Positions 26,219 through 34,070 of a stretch of 36,051 nucleotides of DNA are shown here, one piece after another (the stretch's first letter is position 1; each line of letters starts with the position of its first letter). The stretch is taken from assembly GCA_001799485.1 (NCBI GenBank), contig MGTO01000047.1, positions 1 to 36,051 of the forward strand, written 5' to 3'. The notes under the pieces were generated by a model that was not told the origin of the DNA, ran no database searches, and saw only the letters and a list, made by a program, of their open reading frames with translations. This DNA is from Desulfuromonadales bacterium GWC2_61_20. Lineage in GTDB: Bacteria; Desulfobacterota; Desulfuromonadia; Desulfuromonadales; UBA2197. The position numbers were made by a program, and so were the translations under genes.

Positions 26219-26247
26219 TTGATACCACAGTTGCCGGCGCGATTCAA
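26219..26247 (-). promoter_or_regulatory. Candidate promoter of rpsF operon
   Basis: Minus strand TTGAAT (26242-26247), 17-nt spacer, TATCAA (26219-26224). Each box matches consensus at four of six positions. It predicts a leader of about 90 nt that would contain the hairpin at 26148-26167. Confidence 0.5.
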
Positions 26248-26325
26248 GGAGATTGTGCAGGGGACGCTGTACCATACCGACTATCAGATCAGCGGGGTGA
26301 AGGCTGATAGACAGAGGGACGGGAC

Positions 26326-26363
26326 AAAAACGGGGCAAGGAAGAGAATATCCTTCCTTGCCCC
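26326..26363 (-). terminator. Terminator of Pal-like gene
   Basis: A 12-bp stem (26332-26343 with 26352-26363) rich in GC, with an 8-nt loop, followed on the minus strand by five U residues. It begins 23 nt after the stop of the Pal-like gene. Confidence 0.85.
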
Positions 26364-26386
26364 CAGATGTGTTGTGAGATGGCAGG

Positions 26387-26923
26387 TTAGTTGGCGGGGA
26401 GGAATTCGCCGCGCCGGTTCTTGGCCCAGGCTGCTTCATCGTAACCTGGATCGGCGGGACGCTCTTCGCCGAAACTCACCGTTTCCAGTCGTTCGGCAGC
26501 AACACCGAGGGACAGCAGATAGTTCCTGATAGCGCTGGCGCGCTTGTCCCCGAGGGACAAGTTGTAACTATTGGAGCCGCGCTCGTCACAATGACCGGCA
26601 ATCGTCAGTTTGATTTGCGGATCGACGGAAAGGACCGGTGCAATGTCCTGCAGGGATTTCCGTCCCGCCTCGGACAGCAGATGCGAATCGAAGGCAAAAT
26701 AGATGGTATCGAGCTTGGTAATGATCCCGTCCCGTAATGTGCTGGGCGAGATCGCACTGCCACTGGCGCTACCTTCGGCGGCCACACTGGTTGATGGCGG
26801 GGCCTGTTGAGCGGCGGGGGCGTCGACGGCCGCTGAGTTACCGACTCCACCTTTGGAGGTGGCGCAACCGGACAGGATCAAAAGTGGAAAGATAACGAAG
26901 GAAACACAGATTTTGCGCGTCAT
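26387..26923 (-). CDS. Pal/OmpA-family peptidoglycan-associated lipoprotein
   Basis: Outer-membrane lipoprotein of 178 residues that should bind peptidoglycan. The signal peptide MTRKICVSFVIFPLLI ends in the lipobox LSGC. A Ser/Ala/Pro-rich linker follows (to about residue 65), then an OmpA-like domain with IYFAFDSHLLSEAGRKSL, IAGHCDERGSNSYNLSLG and KRASAIRNYLLSLGV. The diaminopimelate-binding Asp and Arg of the family lie in these blocks. The ATG at 26923 is chosen because the signal peptide starts there, with AGGAG ahead. There are no tol genes next to it, so it may be a paralogue and not the Pal of the Tol-Pal complex. Confidence 0.85.
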   Translation of the reverse strand: MTRKICVSFVIFPLLILSGCATSKGGVGNSAAVDAPAAQQAPPSTSVAAEGSASGSAISPSTLRDGIITKLDTIYFAFDSHLLSEAGRKSLQDIAPVLSVDPQIKLTIAGHCDERGSNSYNLSLGDKRASAIRNYLLSLGVAAERLETVSFGEERPADPGYDEAAWAKNRRGEFLPAN

Positions 26924-27026
26924 GAGGGAGATAACTCCTGTGAGATGCTGGTCATGCGAATTGAGGGACAGACCCCGACCGACTTGCAAAGAAAAGTACG
27001 GGGCTGCGGCAACATTCAGCAAAACA

Positions 27027-27359
27027 TCAGGAACGTCCGTCAGGCGGGATGAAGATGTCGAGATAGACCTCGGGCACAGCCGAGAAGGGTGCATAGGTGA
27101 TCAGGCGGGTTTCGTAGGAGGAAAGGCTGGGGACTGCGACGGTTTTAAACAAGCAGAGATCAACGAACTTCTTCTGTTTGAGGGCAACAAAACTACATTC
27201 CACCGTTGATTCCACGGCAGAAATTGTTGGCGTATCCTTCAGATAATCCTGACACGGGACGATGAACGAGTCTTTGGGAATGAAATAAAGCTGCCCTGCC
27301 AGCAAGGCAAGGATGAGAAAGCAGGAAGTGGTTATGGCACGAAAGTGTCTGAGTGTCAT
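27027..27359 (-). CDS. Small exported protein of unknown function
   Basis: A 110-residue protein with a clear N-terminal hydrophobic segment (FRAITTSCFLILALLAGQLYF) that is a signal peptide or membrane anchor. The remainder has three cysteines (in VPCQDY, VECSF and DLCLF) and ends IPPDGRS. I recognise no domain. An in-frame TTG at 27371 is an alternative start. The codon pattern in this stretch is less GC-rich than that of its neighbours. It is read in the same direction as the Pal-like gene, 103 bp upstream of it. It could be an envelope protein. Confidence 0.5.
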   Translation of the reverse strand: MTLRHFRAITTSCFLILALLAGQLYFIPKDSFIVPCQDYLKDTPTISAVESTVECSFVALKQKKFVDLCLFKTVAVPSLSSYETRLITYAPFSAVPEVYLDIFIPPDGRS

Positions 27360-27458
27360 CGGTGCGGCCAACCTAGCAAGAGTCGCACAAAATTACCCGA
27401 AAGCGCAGAGAAAGTCAAATACCGTCACATTAATTCGTCCTCAGCGAAAACTGAGATT

Positions 27459-28154
27459 CTAAAGGTGTTTCAACTCATCTTCCTCGGCGGCAGGACGCAA
27501 CTTTTTCTCCAGGAAATCGCGGGCCAGCTCTCGGCCGCCGAGACCGAAGGCCAGAGCCAGGGCCAGAACTACCCCGCCAAAGGCGATGGCAAACGCCAGC
27601 AAAACTGCATCCTTGCCGATGCCGAGCTGTTCGAGGGCCATTACTCCGCCCAATGCCAGCACCAGGGCATGAGCGGAGCGCGCGCAGAGACGTGCCAGGC
27701 GATTGCCCGCATTCACACAGGCAATCAGAACCGCGCGACCGACAAAGCTGCCCAGATACAGCGCCGCCAGCATCACCAGCCCCGCGACCAGAACATTGGG
27801 AAGATAGGCCAGAAAACGCTCGATCAAATGCTGCAGAACGTTGATGTTGAGGCTGTTGATGGCCAGTACTACAAAAACCAAGACAACCAGCCCACCGCAA
27901 AGACGCGCCACCATGGTACTGGGCATCTCGCCGTTGCCGTTACGGCCGAGCAACTCGCTCAACCCCAGGCGGCCGCAACCGGCATCGAATTTGAGCCAGA
28001 GCAACATTCGCCGCACTACGACCTTGAACAGCCAACCGACAAAAAATCCGCATGCCACGATGAAGAGTGCCGCCAGCAACTGGGGAAGAAAACTCTGAAT
28101 CTGTTCCAGGGTCGACTGGAGCGGGCTGACCAGCGTACGTTCTGTCGTATCCAT
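27459..28154 (-). CDS. CmpX-like conserved TM-helix membrane protein (mechanosensitive-channel related)
   Basis: Membrane protein of 231 residues with four to five hydrophobic helices. It carries two copies of the conserved TM-helix repeat seen in CmpX and at the front of some MscS-type channels: FLPQLLAALFIVACGFFVGWLFKVVVRR near the N-terminus and YLPNVLVAGLVMLAALYLGSFVGRAVL in the middle. The MscS beta domain is absent, so it is not itself a canonical channel. The C-terminus (DFLEKKLRPAAEEDELKHL) is charged. It is the third gene after the two glycosyltransferases, 24 bp from the second, with GGAGGT ahead. A role in turgor or cell-envelope tension would fit its neighbours but is inferred. 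Confidence 0.8.
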   Translation of the reverse strand: MDTTERTLVSPLQSTLEQIQSFLPQLLAALFIVACGFFVGWLFKVVVRRMLLWLKFDAGCGRLGLSELLGRNGNGEMPSTMVARLCGGLVVLVFVVLAINSLNINVLQHLIERFLAYLPNVLVAGLVMLAALYLGSFVGRAVLIACVNAGNRLARLCARSAHALVLALGGVMALEQLGIGKDAVLLAFAIAFGGVVLALALAFGLGGRELARDFLEKKLRPAAEEDELKHL

Positions 28155-28178
28155 GGCACCTCCAGTACCGTGCTCCGT

Positions 28179-29456
28179 TTAATTTGCAGATTTTTGCATC
28201 CAGTTGGCACAAAGCTCCGCTTTTTCCTGTTCGTACAGGCGGCACAATCCTTCGATGAGATCCTCGACCTCGTCGGAGCTGCTCTCCCTGGTCTGCAATA
28301 CAAAAGAGGCGGTGCGCCCGATGTAGAGCGGGGTCAGGCTCTTGAGCAGGTGCTCGCGGTTCATCACGCTTCGATGCGCCGCCAGAGCAAAGTGCACCAC
28401 CGTCTCCACCCACAGTTCGTCCGGCAAGTGGAAATGCTTGGCATCGGCTTGCGCCAGGCGGGAGAGCTTCGTCACCAATGTCGGCGGCAGAACAGTACTC
28501 CAGACGTCGCCGAGATCTCTGACCCCCAGAGCAAAGCGGTCAACCATCCTTTCGACGTTGACTGCGACCGGTTCAAGCCCCACGGCATAATCGAAACCGA
28601 AGGTCGGGACAGGCTGTGACGCGACAACCCCGGTCCAGACCCCGCTGTACTCTTCCATCAGATCAAAGGTTGCACCGACCACTTGGCAAAGCATGGCCGA
28701 GAGATCGGCCCCGGGATCTTTGGGATCGTGAATCTTGGCCCCGAGATAGGCTTGACAGACACGATAGCCATTGGCGATGGCACTAGTCGTCATCCAAATG
28801 TCGATACCGAAGCGTGCGACATCGCTTTCCCAGACATCCTTGTTCAGGAAAAAACTTGCCAGTTTGCCGGAAAAACCGAAATCGCCACCGATCGGTTGTC
28901 GCACCCGCCGGCCGTAGAGTGCCCGCGTCAAGGGATAGATGATGCTGTTGGTGATGGTGCCGTCGTACTTGTGGCGACGATAGAGGGGCGCGACATAGTC
29001 GAACTCTCCGCCCAGAACCGGCTTGAGCAGCAATTCGGCCCATTCCGGGGTGATGCTGCGCAGATCCGAGTCGACAACGGCACAAGCCTTGACACCAAGC
29101 GCCTCGGCCAGTTCGAAGATCGCCCGGAAGGCGCTCCCTTTGCCGGGGAGACCGTAATACGGTGTCGCCAGGCGTTGCAGCGGAACAGTCCGGTGTTGGG
29201 TAAAGAGCGCGGCGAGGTCGGCAACCGCAGCCTGACGAACGACATCGCCGGTACCGTCGAGGGAGCCGCCGTCGGCGTTGACCAGAACCGCCTTGCAGTC
29301 GGGAAAATATTTGGCCAGACCGGCCTGTATCGCCCGCACCACATGGCCGATGGTGGCGGCATTGTTGTAGCTTGGAATGCCGACGAGAATCTCTGCCTCG
29401 CCAACCTGGGCGAGCCATTCGCGAACCTCGCGACGCTGAAGGATGCTGTCTTTCAC
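28179..29456 (-). CDS. Glycosyltransferase of GT2/GT81-like fold, probable second sugar transferase
   Basis: A 425-residue GT-A glycosyltransferase. The nucleotide-binding start ILVGIPSYNNAATIGHVV, the metal motif DSD at 129-131 (VVDSDLRSITPEW) and the acceptor block RRVRQPIGGDFGFSG at about 183-197 resemble GpgS and mannosylglycerate synthase enzymes. It is 36 bp downstream of the GpgS-like gene. It may add a second sugar, as in the mannosylglucosylglycerate pathway; this is inference. The GTG at 29456 is chosen because AGGAG lies 5 nt ahead; an ATG at 29471 without a good ribosome site is the alternative. The C-terminal third (from about 290) is helical and may contribute to oligomerisation. 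No signal peptide or membrane helix is seen. Confidence 0.82.
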   Translation of the reverse strand: MKDSILQRREVREWLAQVGEAEILVGIPSYNNAATIGHVVRAIQAGLAKYFPDCKAVLVNADGGSLDGTGDVVRQAAVADLAALFTQHRTVPLQRLATPYYGLPGKGSAFRAIFELAEALGVKACAVVDSDLRSITPEWAELLLKPVLGGEFDYVAPLYRRHKYDGTITNSIIYPLTRALYGRRVRQPIGGDFGFSGKLASFFLNKDVWESDVARFGIDIWMTTSAIANGYRVCQAYLGAKIHDPKDPGADLSAMLCQVVGATFDLMEEYSGVWTGVVASQPVPTFGFDYAVGLEPVAVNVERMVDRFALGVRDLGDVWSTVLPPTLVTKLSRLAQADAKHFHLPDELWVETVVHFALAAHRSVMNREHLLKSLTPLYIGRTASFVLQTRESSSDEVEDLIEGLCRLYEQEKAELCANWMQKSAN

Positions 29457-29492
29457 GACAACTCCTGTCATGGGAACTGCCCGCCGCCAGAA

Positions 29493-30701
29493 TCAACCAT
29501 TATCGTCCGCCACCGCCTGTTGAATCTGTTCGAGAATGCCGGGGATCGCCGCCGACACTCGGTCCCAACTGGTGATCAGCGGTACGCCGAGGGGATCCTC
29601 GGTGATAATCTCCGCCGCCTCACGAATACCGTGGGTAAATGTTTCCACCGCCAGACTTTCGGCGTGACGATCGAAAAAAAGCCCGTTGACCGCGGCATCG
29701 TCCTCGAAGCGCTTGAGCATATCCTGGGCGGTGCGCACATAGGTCGCCACCAGGGTCTTGAAGAAGCCGTCGGAGAAAATCACCCCCTCGGAGGCAAGGG
29801 TGCGGAAGAGGGATTTGCAGATGTCGATACACATCTTGTTCAGCCCCTTGCCGGAATCGTCGGCGGAGAGGACCTGGTGCTTGTGCTCGTAATTCTCGGC
29901 GATGTCGATCTGGCAGACCCGGCGCAGGGCGGTATTGCGATAGACCTCGGCGAGGACGCCGACCTCCAGCCCCCAGTCGGCGGGGATGCGGTTGATCCGG
30001 GCGAGATCGACGTCCATGGCGAACTCGCCGGCGAGGGGATAACGGAAACTGTCGAAGAAGAGGAGGAGGGGATGATGGCCGACGATTTTATGCAGCGAGC
30101 GGATCAACGGGGTCACCAGCAATCGAGTGACGCGGCCATGCAGGCGATCGGTGACGCGACTGTAAAAGCCCTTGCAGAAGTTGTAGTCGAGATTGGGATT
30201 GATCACCGGGTAACAGAGGCGCGCCAACAGGTCACGGCTGTAGGAGACGATGTCGCAGTCGTGCAGGACGATGCCGTGGAACTCCTGGCGCGCGAGAATA
30301 TAGCCATAGGCCATCCACACCGAACGCCCCTTGCCGTCCTCGCCGACATGCAACCCCTCCTTGCGAATCGCCTCGTAGATTGCCGAAACGCGCGGGCCTG
30401 AATTCCAGATCAGAGTGGTCTGCTGCGGCAGCGCGGAGAAAAACTGACGGGCCTGCTGGAATTCGACCTCGCTGGCCGGTCCCAGAGTGACGACGATCTC
30501 CCGCAGATAGCGAACGTCCTTGAGCTGGCGAACGATCCCCTTGAGCGCCTCACCATCGAGTTCACTCAGCAACGAGGGGAGGATCAGCGCCAGCGGCCGC
30601 TCGACTGCGTACCACGACAGCTCTTCCTCGATCTTGTCGAGGTTGGTCGGGCCAAGACGGTGAAATGTAGCGACGACGCCAGTCTGGTAGAAATCGGACA
30701 T
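29493..30701 (-). CDS. gpgS: GpgS-like glucosyl-3-phosphoglycerate synthase (GT81-type)
   Basis: Predicted to transfer glucose from a nucleotide sugar to 3-phosphoglycerate, the first step to glucosylglycerate, a compatible solute. It has 402 residues. The metal-binding DxD is DCD at 148-150 (VLHDCDIVSYSRDLL). The region FYSRVTDRLHGRVTRLLVTPL, then YPLAGEFAMD (221-230) and DWGLEVGVLAEVY parallels the mycobacterial GpgS blocks with PLSGE and GVEIGLL. The N-terminal 100 residues differ from short GpgS proteins. The ATG at 30701 follows GGAGGT by 6 nt; an in-frame ATG at 30722 has no such site. It is divergent from the glycerate kinase gene, 100 bp apart. Confidence 0.78.
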   Translation of the reverse strand: MSDFYQTGVVATFHRLGPTNLDKIEEELSWYAVERPLALILPSLLSELDGEALKGIVRQLKDVRYLREIVVTLGPASEVEFQQARQFFSALPQQTTLIWNSGPRVSAIYEAIRKEGLHVGEDGKGRSVWMAYGYILARQEFHGIVLHDCDIVSYSRDLLARLCYPVINPNLDYNFCKGFYSRVTDRLHGRVTRLLVTPLIRSLHKIVGHHPLLLFFDSFRYPLAGEFAMDVDLARINRIPADWGLEVGVLAEVYRNTALRRVCQIDIAENYEHKHQVLSADDSGKGLNKMCIDICKSLFRTLASEGVIFSDGFFKTLVATYVRTAQDMLKRFEDDAAVNGLFFDRHAESLAVETFTHGIREAAEIITEDPLGVPLITSWDRVSAAIPGILEQIQQAVADDNG

Positions 30702-30766
30702 GCGGGAACCTCCATTTGCCATCGTTTTTTGTTAGCTTAACCGATGAATCCGCGCAGGCAACCCAT

Positions 30767-30794
30767 TTGACCCGGTTCATTCCTGTGTTACGGT
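30767..30794 (+). promoter_or_regulatory. Candidate promoter for glycerate kinase operon
   Basis: TTGACC (30767-30772), 16-nt spacer, TACGGT (30789-30794) preceded by TGT. The predicted start near 30801 is directly before the ATG at 30802, so the transcript would be essentially leaderless; no ribosome site is visible. Confidence 0.4.
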
Positions 30795-30801
30795 CTAAGA
30801 A

Positions 30802-32100
30802 ATGAAAAAACACCTTCTCGCCGAAAAAATTTTTCGCGCCGCCCTGCAGGCGGTCGACCCCGCCCGGCTGGTGCGGAACGAGGCGCCGCGCATTGTCGCG
30901 ACCCTGGGCCACGGCCACTTCCGGCACCTCCTGCTGGTGGGCTGCGGCAAGGCCGGAGCGGTCATGGCGAGCGCCCTGGAAGCGATCCTCCCAGGCCGGA
31001 TCGACGATGGCATCGTCATTACCAAGTACGGCCATGCTACCGGCCATCCCTGCCACCGATGCCGGGTTTTCGAGGCCGGGCACCCCCTCCCCGACGTCGC
31101 CGGCGAAACGGCGACGACAACCGCCCTCCAATTGGTCGATGCCGCCGACGCCGCGACCCTGGTGGTGGTGCTGCTCTCCGGCGGCGGCTCGGCACTGCTG
31201 GTCGCGCCAGCCCCTGGCATCACCCTGGAGCAAAAGCAGCTGACCACCAATCTGCTGTTACGGGCCGGCGCTGACATTTATGAACTCAACACGGTGCGCA
31301 AGCACCTCTCCGCAGTCAAGGGGGGGCAACTGGCACGACGAGCCTGGCCGGCGACGGTACTCACCTTGATTCTCTCCGACGTCATCGGCGATCCTCTCGA
31401 CGTCATCGCCTCCGGTCCAACCGCTGCCGATCCCAGCACTTTTGCCGAGGCGCTGGCCGTGCTGGCGAGATACGACCTGCTCGCACGGGTTCCGCAGGAA
31501 ATCGTCGCCCACTTGCGTCATGGTATCGCCGGAGACGTGGCCGAAACCCCCAAGCCGGGCGATCCGGTGCTGGCGCGGACAGACAACCGGATCGTCGGCA
31601 ACAGCCGCCTGGCCCTTGAAGCCGCCGCCGCGGAAGCACGGCGCTGTCGCTACGACGTTGAAATTCTCACCGACGCCCTGCGCGGTGAAGCCCGTCAAGC
31701 GGCACACTGGCTGGCAGAGCAGGCCCGTGTCGCCAGCCGCGGCAAAAAATTGTGCCTGCTCGCCGGGGGCGAGACCACCGTCACCGTCACCGGCAACGGA
31801 TTGGGCGGCCGCAACCAGGAACTGGCCCTGGCCTTTGCCCTGGAGATCGCCGGAGAGGCCGGCCTCTCCCTTCTTTCTGCCGGGACTGACGGCACCGACG
31901 GACCGACCGACGCCGCCGGGGCCTTTGTCGACGGCGATGCGGTACCGGCGGCACGCCGCGACGGAATTATCGCGGAAGATTTTCTCGCCGATAACGACGC
32001 CTACCATTTCTTCGCCCGTGCCGGCGGCTTGCTGCGCACCGGGCCCACCGGCACCAACGTCATGGATTTGCAGATTCTCCTTATCGAGGCACCGATATGA
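30802..32100 (+). CDS. Glycerate kinase (GckA/MOFRL family)
   Basis: Phosphorylates glycerate with ATP, in this family usually to 2-phosphoglycerate. It has 432 residues. The N-terminal DUF4147 domain has LLVGCGKAGAVMA (Lys50), GIVITKYGHA, GHPLPD and LLSGGGSALLVAPAPGI. A second block has LILSDVIGDPLDVIASGPTA, and the C-terminal MOFRL domain has LAGGETTVTVTGNGLGGRNQELALAFA and SAGTDGTDGPTDAAGA. All family blocks are present. The stop overlaps the start of the phosphatase gene (ATGA). With the neighbouring genes it could recycle glycerate released from glycosylglycerate or feed its synthesis. Confidence 0.93.
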   Translation: MKKHLLAEKIFRAALQAVDPARLVRNEAPRIVATLGHGHFRHLLLVGCGKAGAVMASALEAILPGRIDDGIVITKYGHATGHPCHRCRVFEAGHPLPDVAGETATTTALQLVDAADAATLVVVLLSGGGSALLVAPAPGITLEQKQLTTNLLLRAGADIYELNTVRKHLSAVKGGQLARRAWPATVLTLILSDVIGDPLDVIASGPTAADPSTFAEALAVLARYDLLARVPQEIVAHLRHGIAGDVAETPKPGDPVLARTDNRIVGNSRLALEAAAAEARRCRYDVEILTDALRGEARQAAHWLAEQARVASRGKKLCLLAGGETTVTVTGNGLGGRNQELALAFALEIAGEAGLSLLSAGTDGTDGPTDAAGAFVDGDAVPAARRDGIIAEDFLADNDAYHFFARAGGLLRTGPTGTNVMDLQILLIEAPI

Positions 32101-32930
32101 AGCGACTGCTGGTCTTTACCGATCTCGACGGCACCCTCCTCGACCAGAGTTATTCTCCGGCCGCTGCCGAACCGGCGCTGAAGCTGCTGGCGGCACAGGA
32201 CATCCCCCTGATCTTCTGTTCGAGCAAGACCCGCGCAGAGATCGAGGTCTATCGCAACCGACTGCACAACCGTCATCCCTTTGTCAGCGAGAACGGGGGC
32301 GGCATCTTCTTCCCGCGCGGCTATTTTCCGGATAGCGCCCTGCCGCCAGATCCCCCGGCCGAAGGATGCGGCGAACTGCTGCAACTGCGCCTTGGCGCTC
32401 CGTACCGGCAGTTGCGTCAGGCCCTGGTTCAATTGCGTGGCGAGGGCTTTGCCATCTCCGGCTTCGGCGATCTCGAAGTGGCCGACGTCGCCGCCCTGAC
32501 CGGCCTTTCGCTGGAACAAGCAGCCCTGGCCAAGGAACGCGATTTCGACGAGCCGTTCCTCTTCGCCGCCGGCGCCGCCGCAGAAGATCAATTGCTGAGG
32601 CGTATCGGTGCTCTCGGCTGGCACAGCACCCGTGGGCGGCTTTGGCATCTTCTCGGCGCCAGCGACAAGGGCCGCGCCGTCGCCCTGCTGACCGACTGCT
32701 ATCGCGCCCGCGACGGCGAAGTGCTGACTATCGGTCTCGGCGACCAGCGCAACGATTTCCCGATGCTGGAACAGGTCGACATTCCGATCCTGGTGCGCCA
32801 GCCGGAAGGGAGCTATGTCTCCGGCTGTGGCGCCAAGCATTTGCAGTACAGCCACCAGGTTGGCCCGGCCGGCTGGAATGAAGTGCTGAGCAAGCTTCTG
32901 CCGGCCTTGCAGGGCGGGGAAATCCCATGA
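32097..32930 (+). CDS. Mannosyl/glucosyl-3-phosphoglycerate phosphatase-like HAD enzyme
   Basis: HAD-superfamily phosphatase of 277 residues, Cof/MpgP type with a large C2 cap. Motif I is FTDLDGTLLD (nucleophile Asp9, acid Asp11), motif II is IFCSSKTRAEIE, then SENGGGIFFPRGYF, motif III DKGRAV and motif IV GLGDQRNDFPML. The SSKTR and SENGG blocks are those of mannosyl-3-phosphoglycerate phosphatases. It should remove the phosphate from the product of the GpgS-like enzyme to give free glycosylglycerate. It is translationally coupled on both sides (ATGA at 32097 and at 32927). Whether the sugar is glucose, mannose or both cannot be read from the sequence. Confidence 0.85.
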   Translation: MKRLLVFTDLDGTLLDQSYSPAAAEPALKLLAAQDIPLIFCSSKTRAEIEVYRNRLHNRHPFVSENGGGIFFPRGYFPDSALPPDPPAEGCGELLQLRLGAPYRQLRQALVQLRGEGFAISGFGDLEVADVAALTGLSLEQAALAKERDFDEPFLFAAGAAAEDQLLRRIGALGWHSTRGRLWHLLGASDKGRAVALLTDCYRARDGEVLTIGLGDQRNDFPMLEQVDIPILVRQPEGSYVSGCGAKHLQYSHQVGPAGWNEVLSKLLPALQGGEIP

Positions 32931-33931
32931 CCCTCTGGCTCGCCTTTGCCGCCTGCGCGGTGGTGATCATCTACTGTGGCGCCCGTCTTTCCCGCTATGG
33001 CGACATCCTCGCCGAAAAGAGCGGCCTCGGCGGCACCTGGATCGGCCTGCTGCTGGTCGCTTCGGTCACCTCCCTGCCGGAACTGGTTACCGGCATCAGT
33101 GCCGTTACCTACGTCCAGGCCCCGGATATCGCCGTCGGCAACATCCTCGGCAGTTGCGTTTTCAATCTGCTGATCCTCGCCGGGCTCGATCTCATCGAGC
33201 GCGAAGCTCCGATATCGACCAAAGCCCGGCAGGGTCACAACCTCGCCGCCGGCTTCGGCATCCTGCTGTTGTCGGTAACCGCCCTCGCCCTTCATTTCGG
33301 GGGCCAATTCCCCCCCTTCGGCTGGATCAGCCTTTTCAGCCTACCCCTCGCCGCCATCTACCTCGTGTCGATCCGCCTCGTCTACTTTTACGAAAAACGC
33401 CAAATCGCCCGCTTCGTCGAGGAACACGCCAGGGAACTCAAATACCGCCAGGTGACGCTGCGCAGCGCGGTTACCGGATATGTCGGCTACGCCGTGCTGG
33501 TCTTCTGCGCGGCCCTGATTCTGCCCGAACTCGGCGCCGAGATCGCCGACGTCTCCGGCCTCGGCCAGACCTTCGCCGGCAACGTCTTCGTCGCCATCGC
33601 CACCTCCCTGCCCGAGGTCGTCGTTTCGGTCGAGGCGATGCGTATCGGCGCCATCGACATGGCCGTCGCCAACCTTTTCGGCAGCAATCTCTTCAATCTC
33701 TTCATCCTGCCCATCATAGATTTCTGCTACCTCGAAGGACCAATCTTCGCCGTGGTCGCCCCCGGCCATCTGGTTGTCGCCATCACCGCCGTTGCCATGA
33801 CCAGCATTGCCATCCTCGGCATCACTTACCGCGCCGAACGCAAGCAGCTTTGGCTCTCCTGGGACGCCTTGGCCCTCGTCTTTCTCTTCATTGCCAACCT
33901 GATGTTCCTCTACATGCAACACCCGCTCTGA
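32927..33931 (+). CDS. Na+/Ca2+-exchanger-family antiporter
   Basis: Ion exchanger of the CaCA superfamily, 334 residues with about ten helices in two inverted halves. Both alpha-repeat motifs are present: GLLLVASVTSLPELVTGIS with GNILGSCVFNLLIL in the first half, and NVFVAIATSLPEVVVSVEA with ANLFGSNLFNLFIL in the second. The acidic residues of the two SLPE motifs are the expected ion ligands. A short cytoplasmic loop (YEKRQIARFVEEHARELKYRQ) joins the halves. It is the last gene of the coupled glycerate kinase-phosphatase group, overlapping the phosphatase gene by 4 bp. Which ion it moves in vivo is not known. Confidence 0.92.
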   Translation: MTLWLAFAACAVVIIYCGARLSRYGDILAEKSGLGGTWIGLLLVASVTSLPELVTGISAVTYVQAPDIAVGNILGSCVFNLLILAGLDLIEREAPISTKARQGHNLAAGFGILLLSVTALALHFGGQFPPFGWISLFSLPLAAIYLVSIRLVYFYEKRQIARFVEEHARELKYRQVTLRSAVTGYVGYAVLVFCAALILPELGAEIADVSGLGQTFAGNVFVAIATSLPEVVVSVEAMRIGAIDMAVANLFGSNLFNLFILPIIDFCYLEGPIFAVVAPGHLVVAITAVAMTSIAILGITYRAERKQLWLSWDALALVFLFIANLMFLYMQHPL

Positions 33932-34004
33932 TAATTTCCGAATCCATCCTGGCATGTGGATACCCGGTTGCCGCACCAGGCGCAGCTCCAACGCCTGGAG
34001 GCCG

Positions 34005-34041
34005 AAAAAAAGGGACATGGCTATTGCGCGAGCCACGTCCC
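34005..34041 (-). terminator. Terminator of nhaD
   Basis: An 11-position stem with one A-C mismatch (34012-34022 with 34031-34041) is followed on the minus strand by seven U residues (34005-34011). It lies 30 nt after the nhaD stop. A second small hairpin (33976-33982 with 33992-33998) lies on the side of the antiporter gene. Confidence 0.8.
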
Positions 34042-34070
34042 CCAAGTTTTTGCACGAAGGATGTTTTGAA

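Noticed and set aside
26281-26310. Inverted repeat CTATCAG/CTGATAG upstream of the rpsF promoter
   Set aside because: Seven-base arms 16 nt apart are too short to separate from chance, and it has no clear relation to a promoter box.
27459-28154. Calling this gene a functional MscS channel
   Set aside because: Only the conserved TM-helix repeats are present; the MscS pore-lining helix pattern and beta domain are missing.
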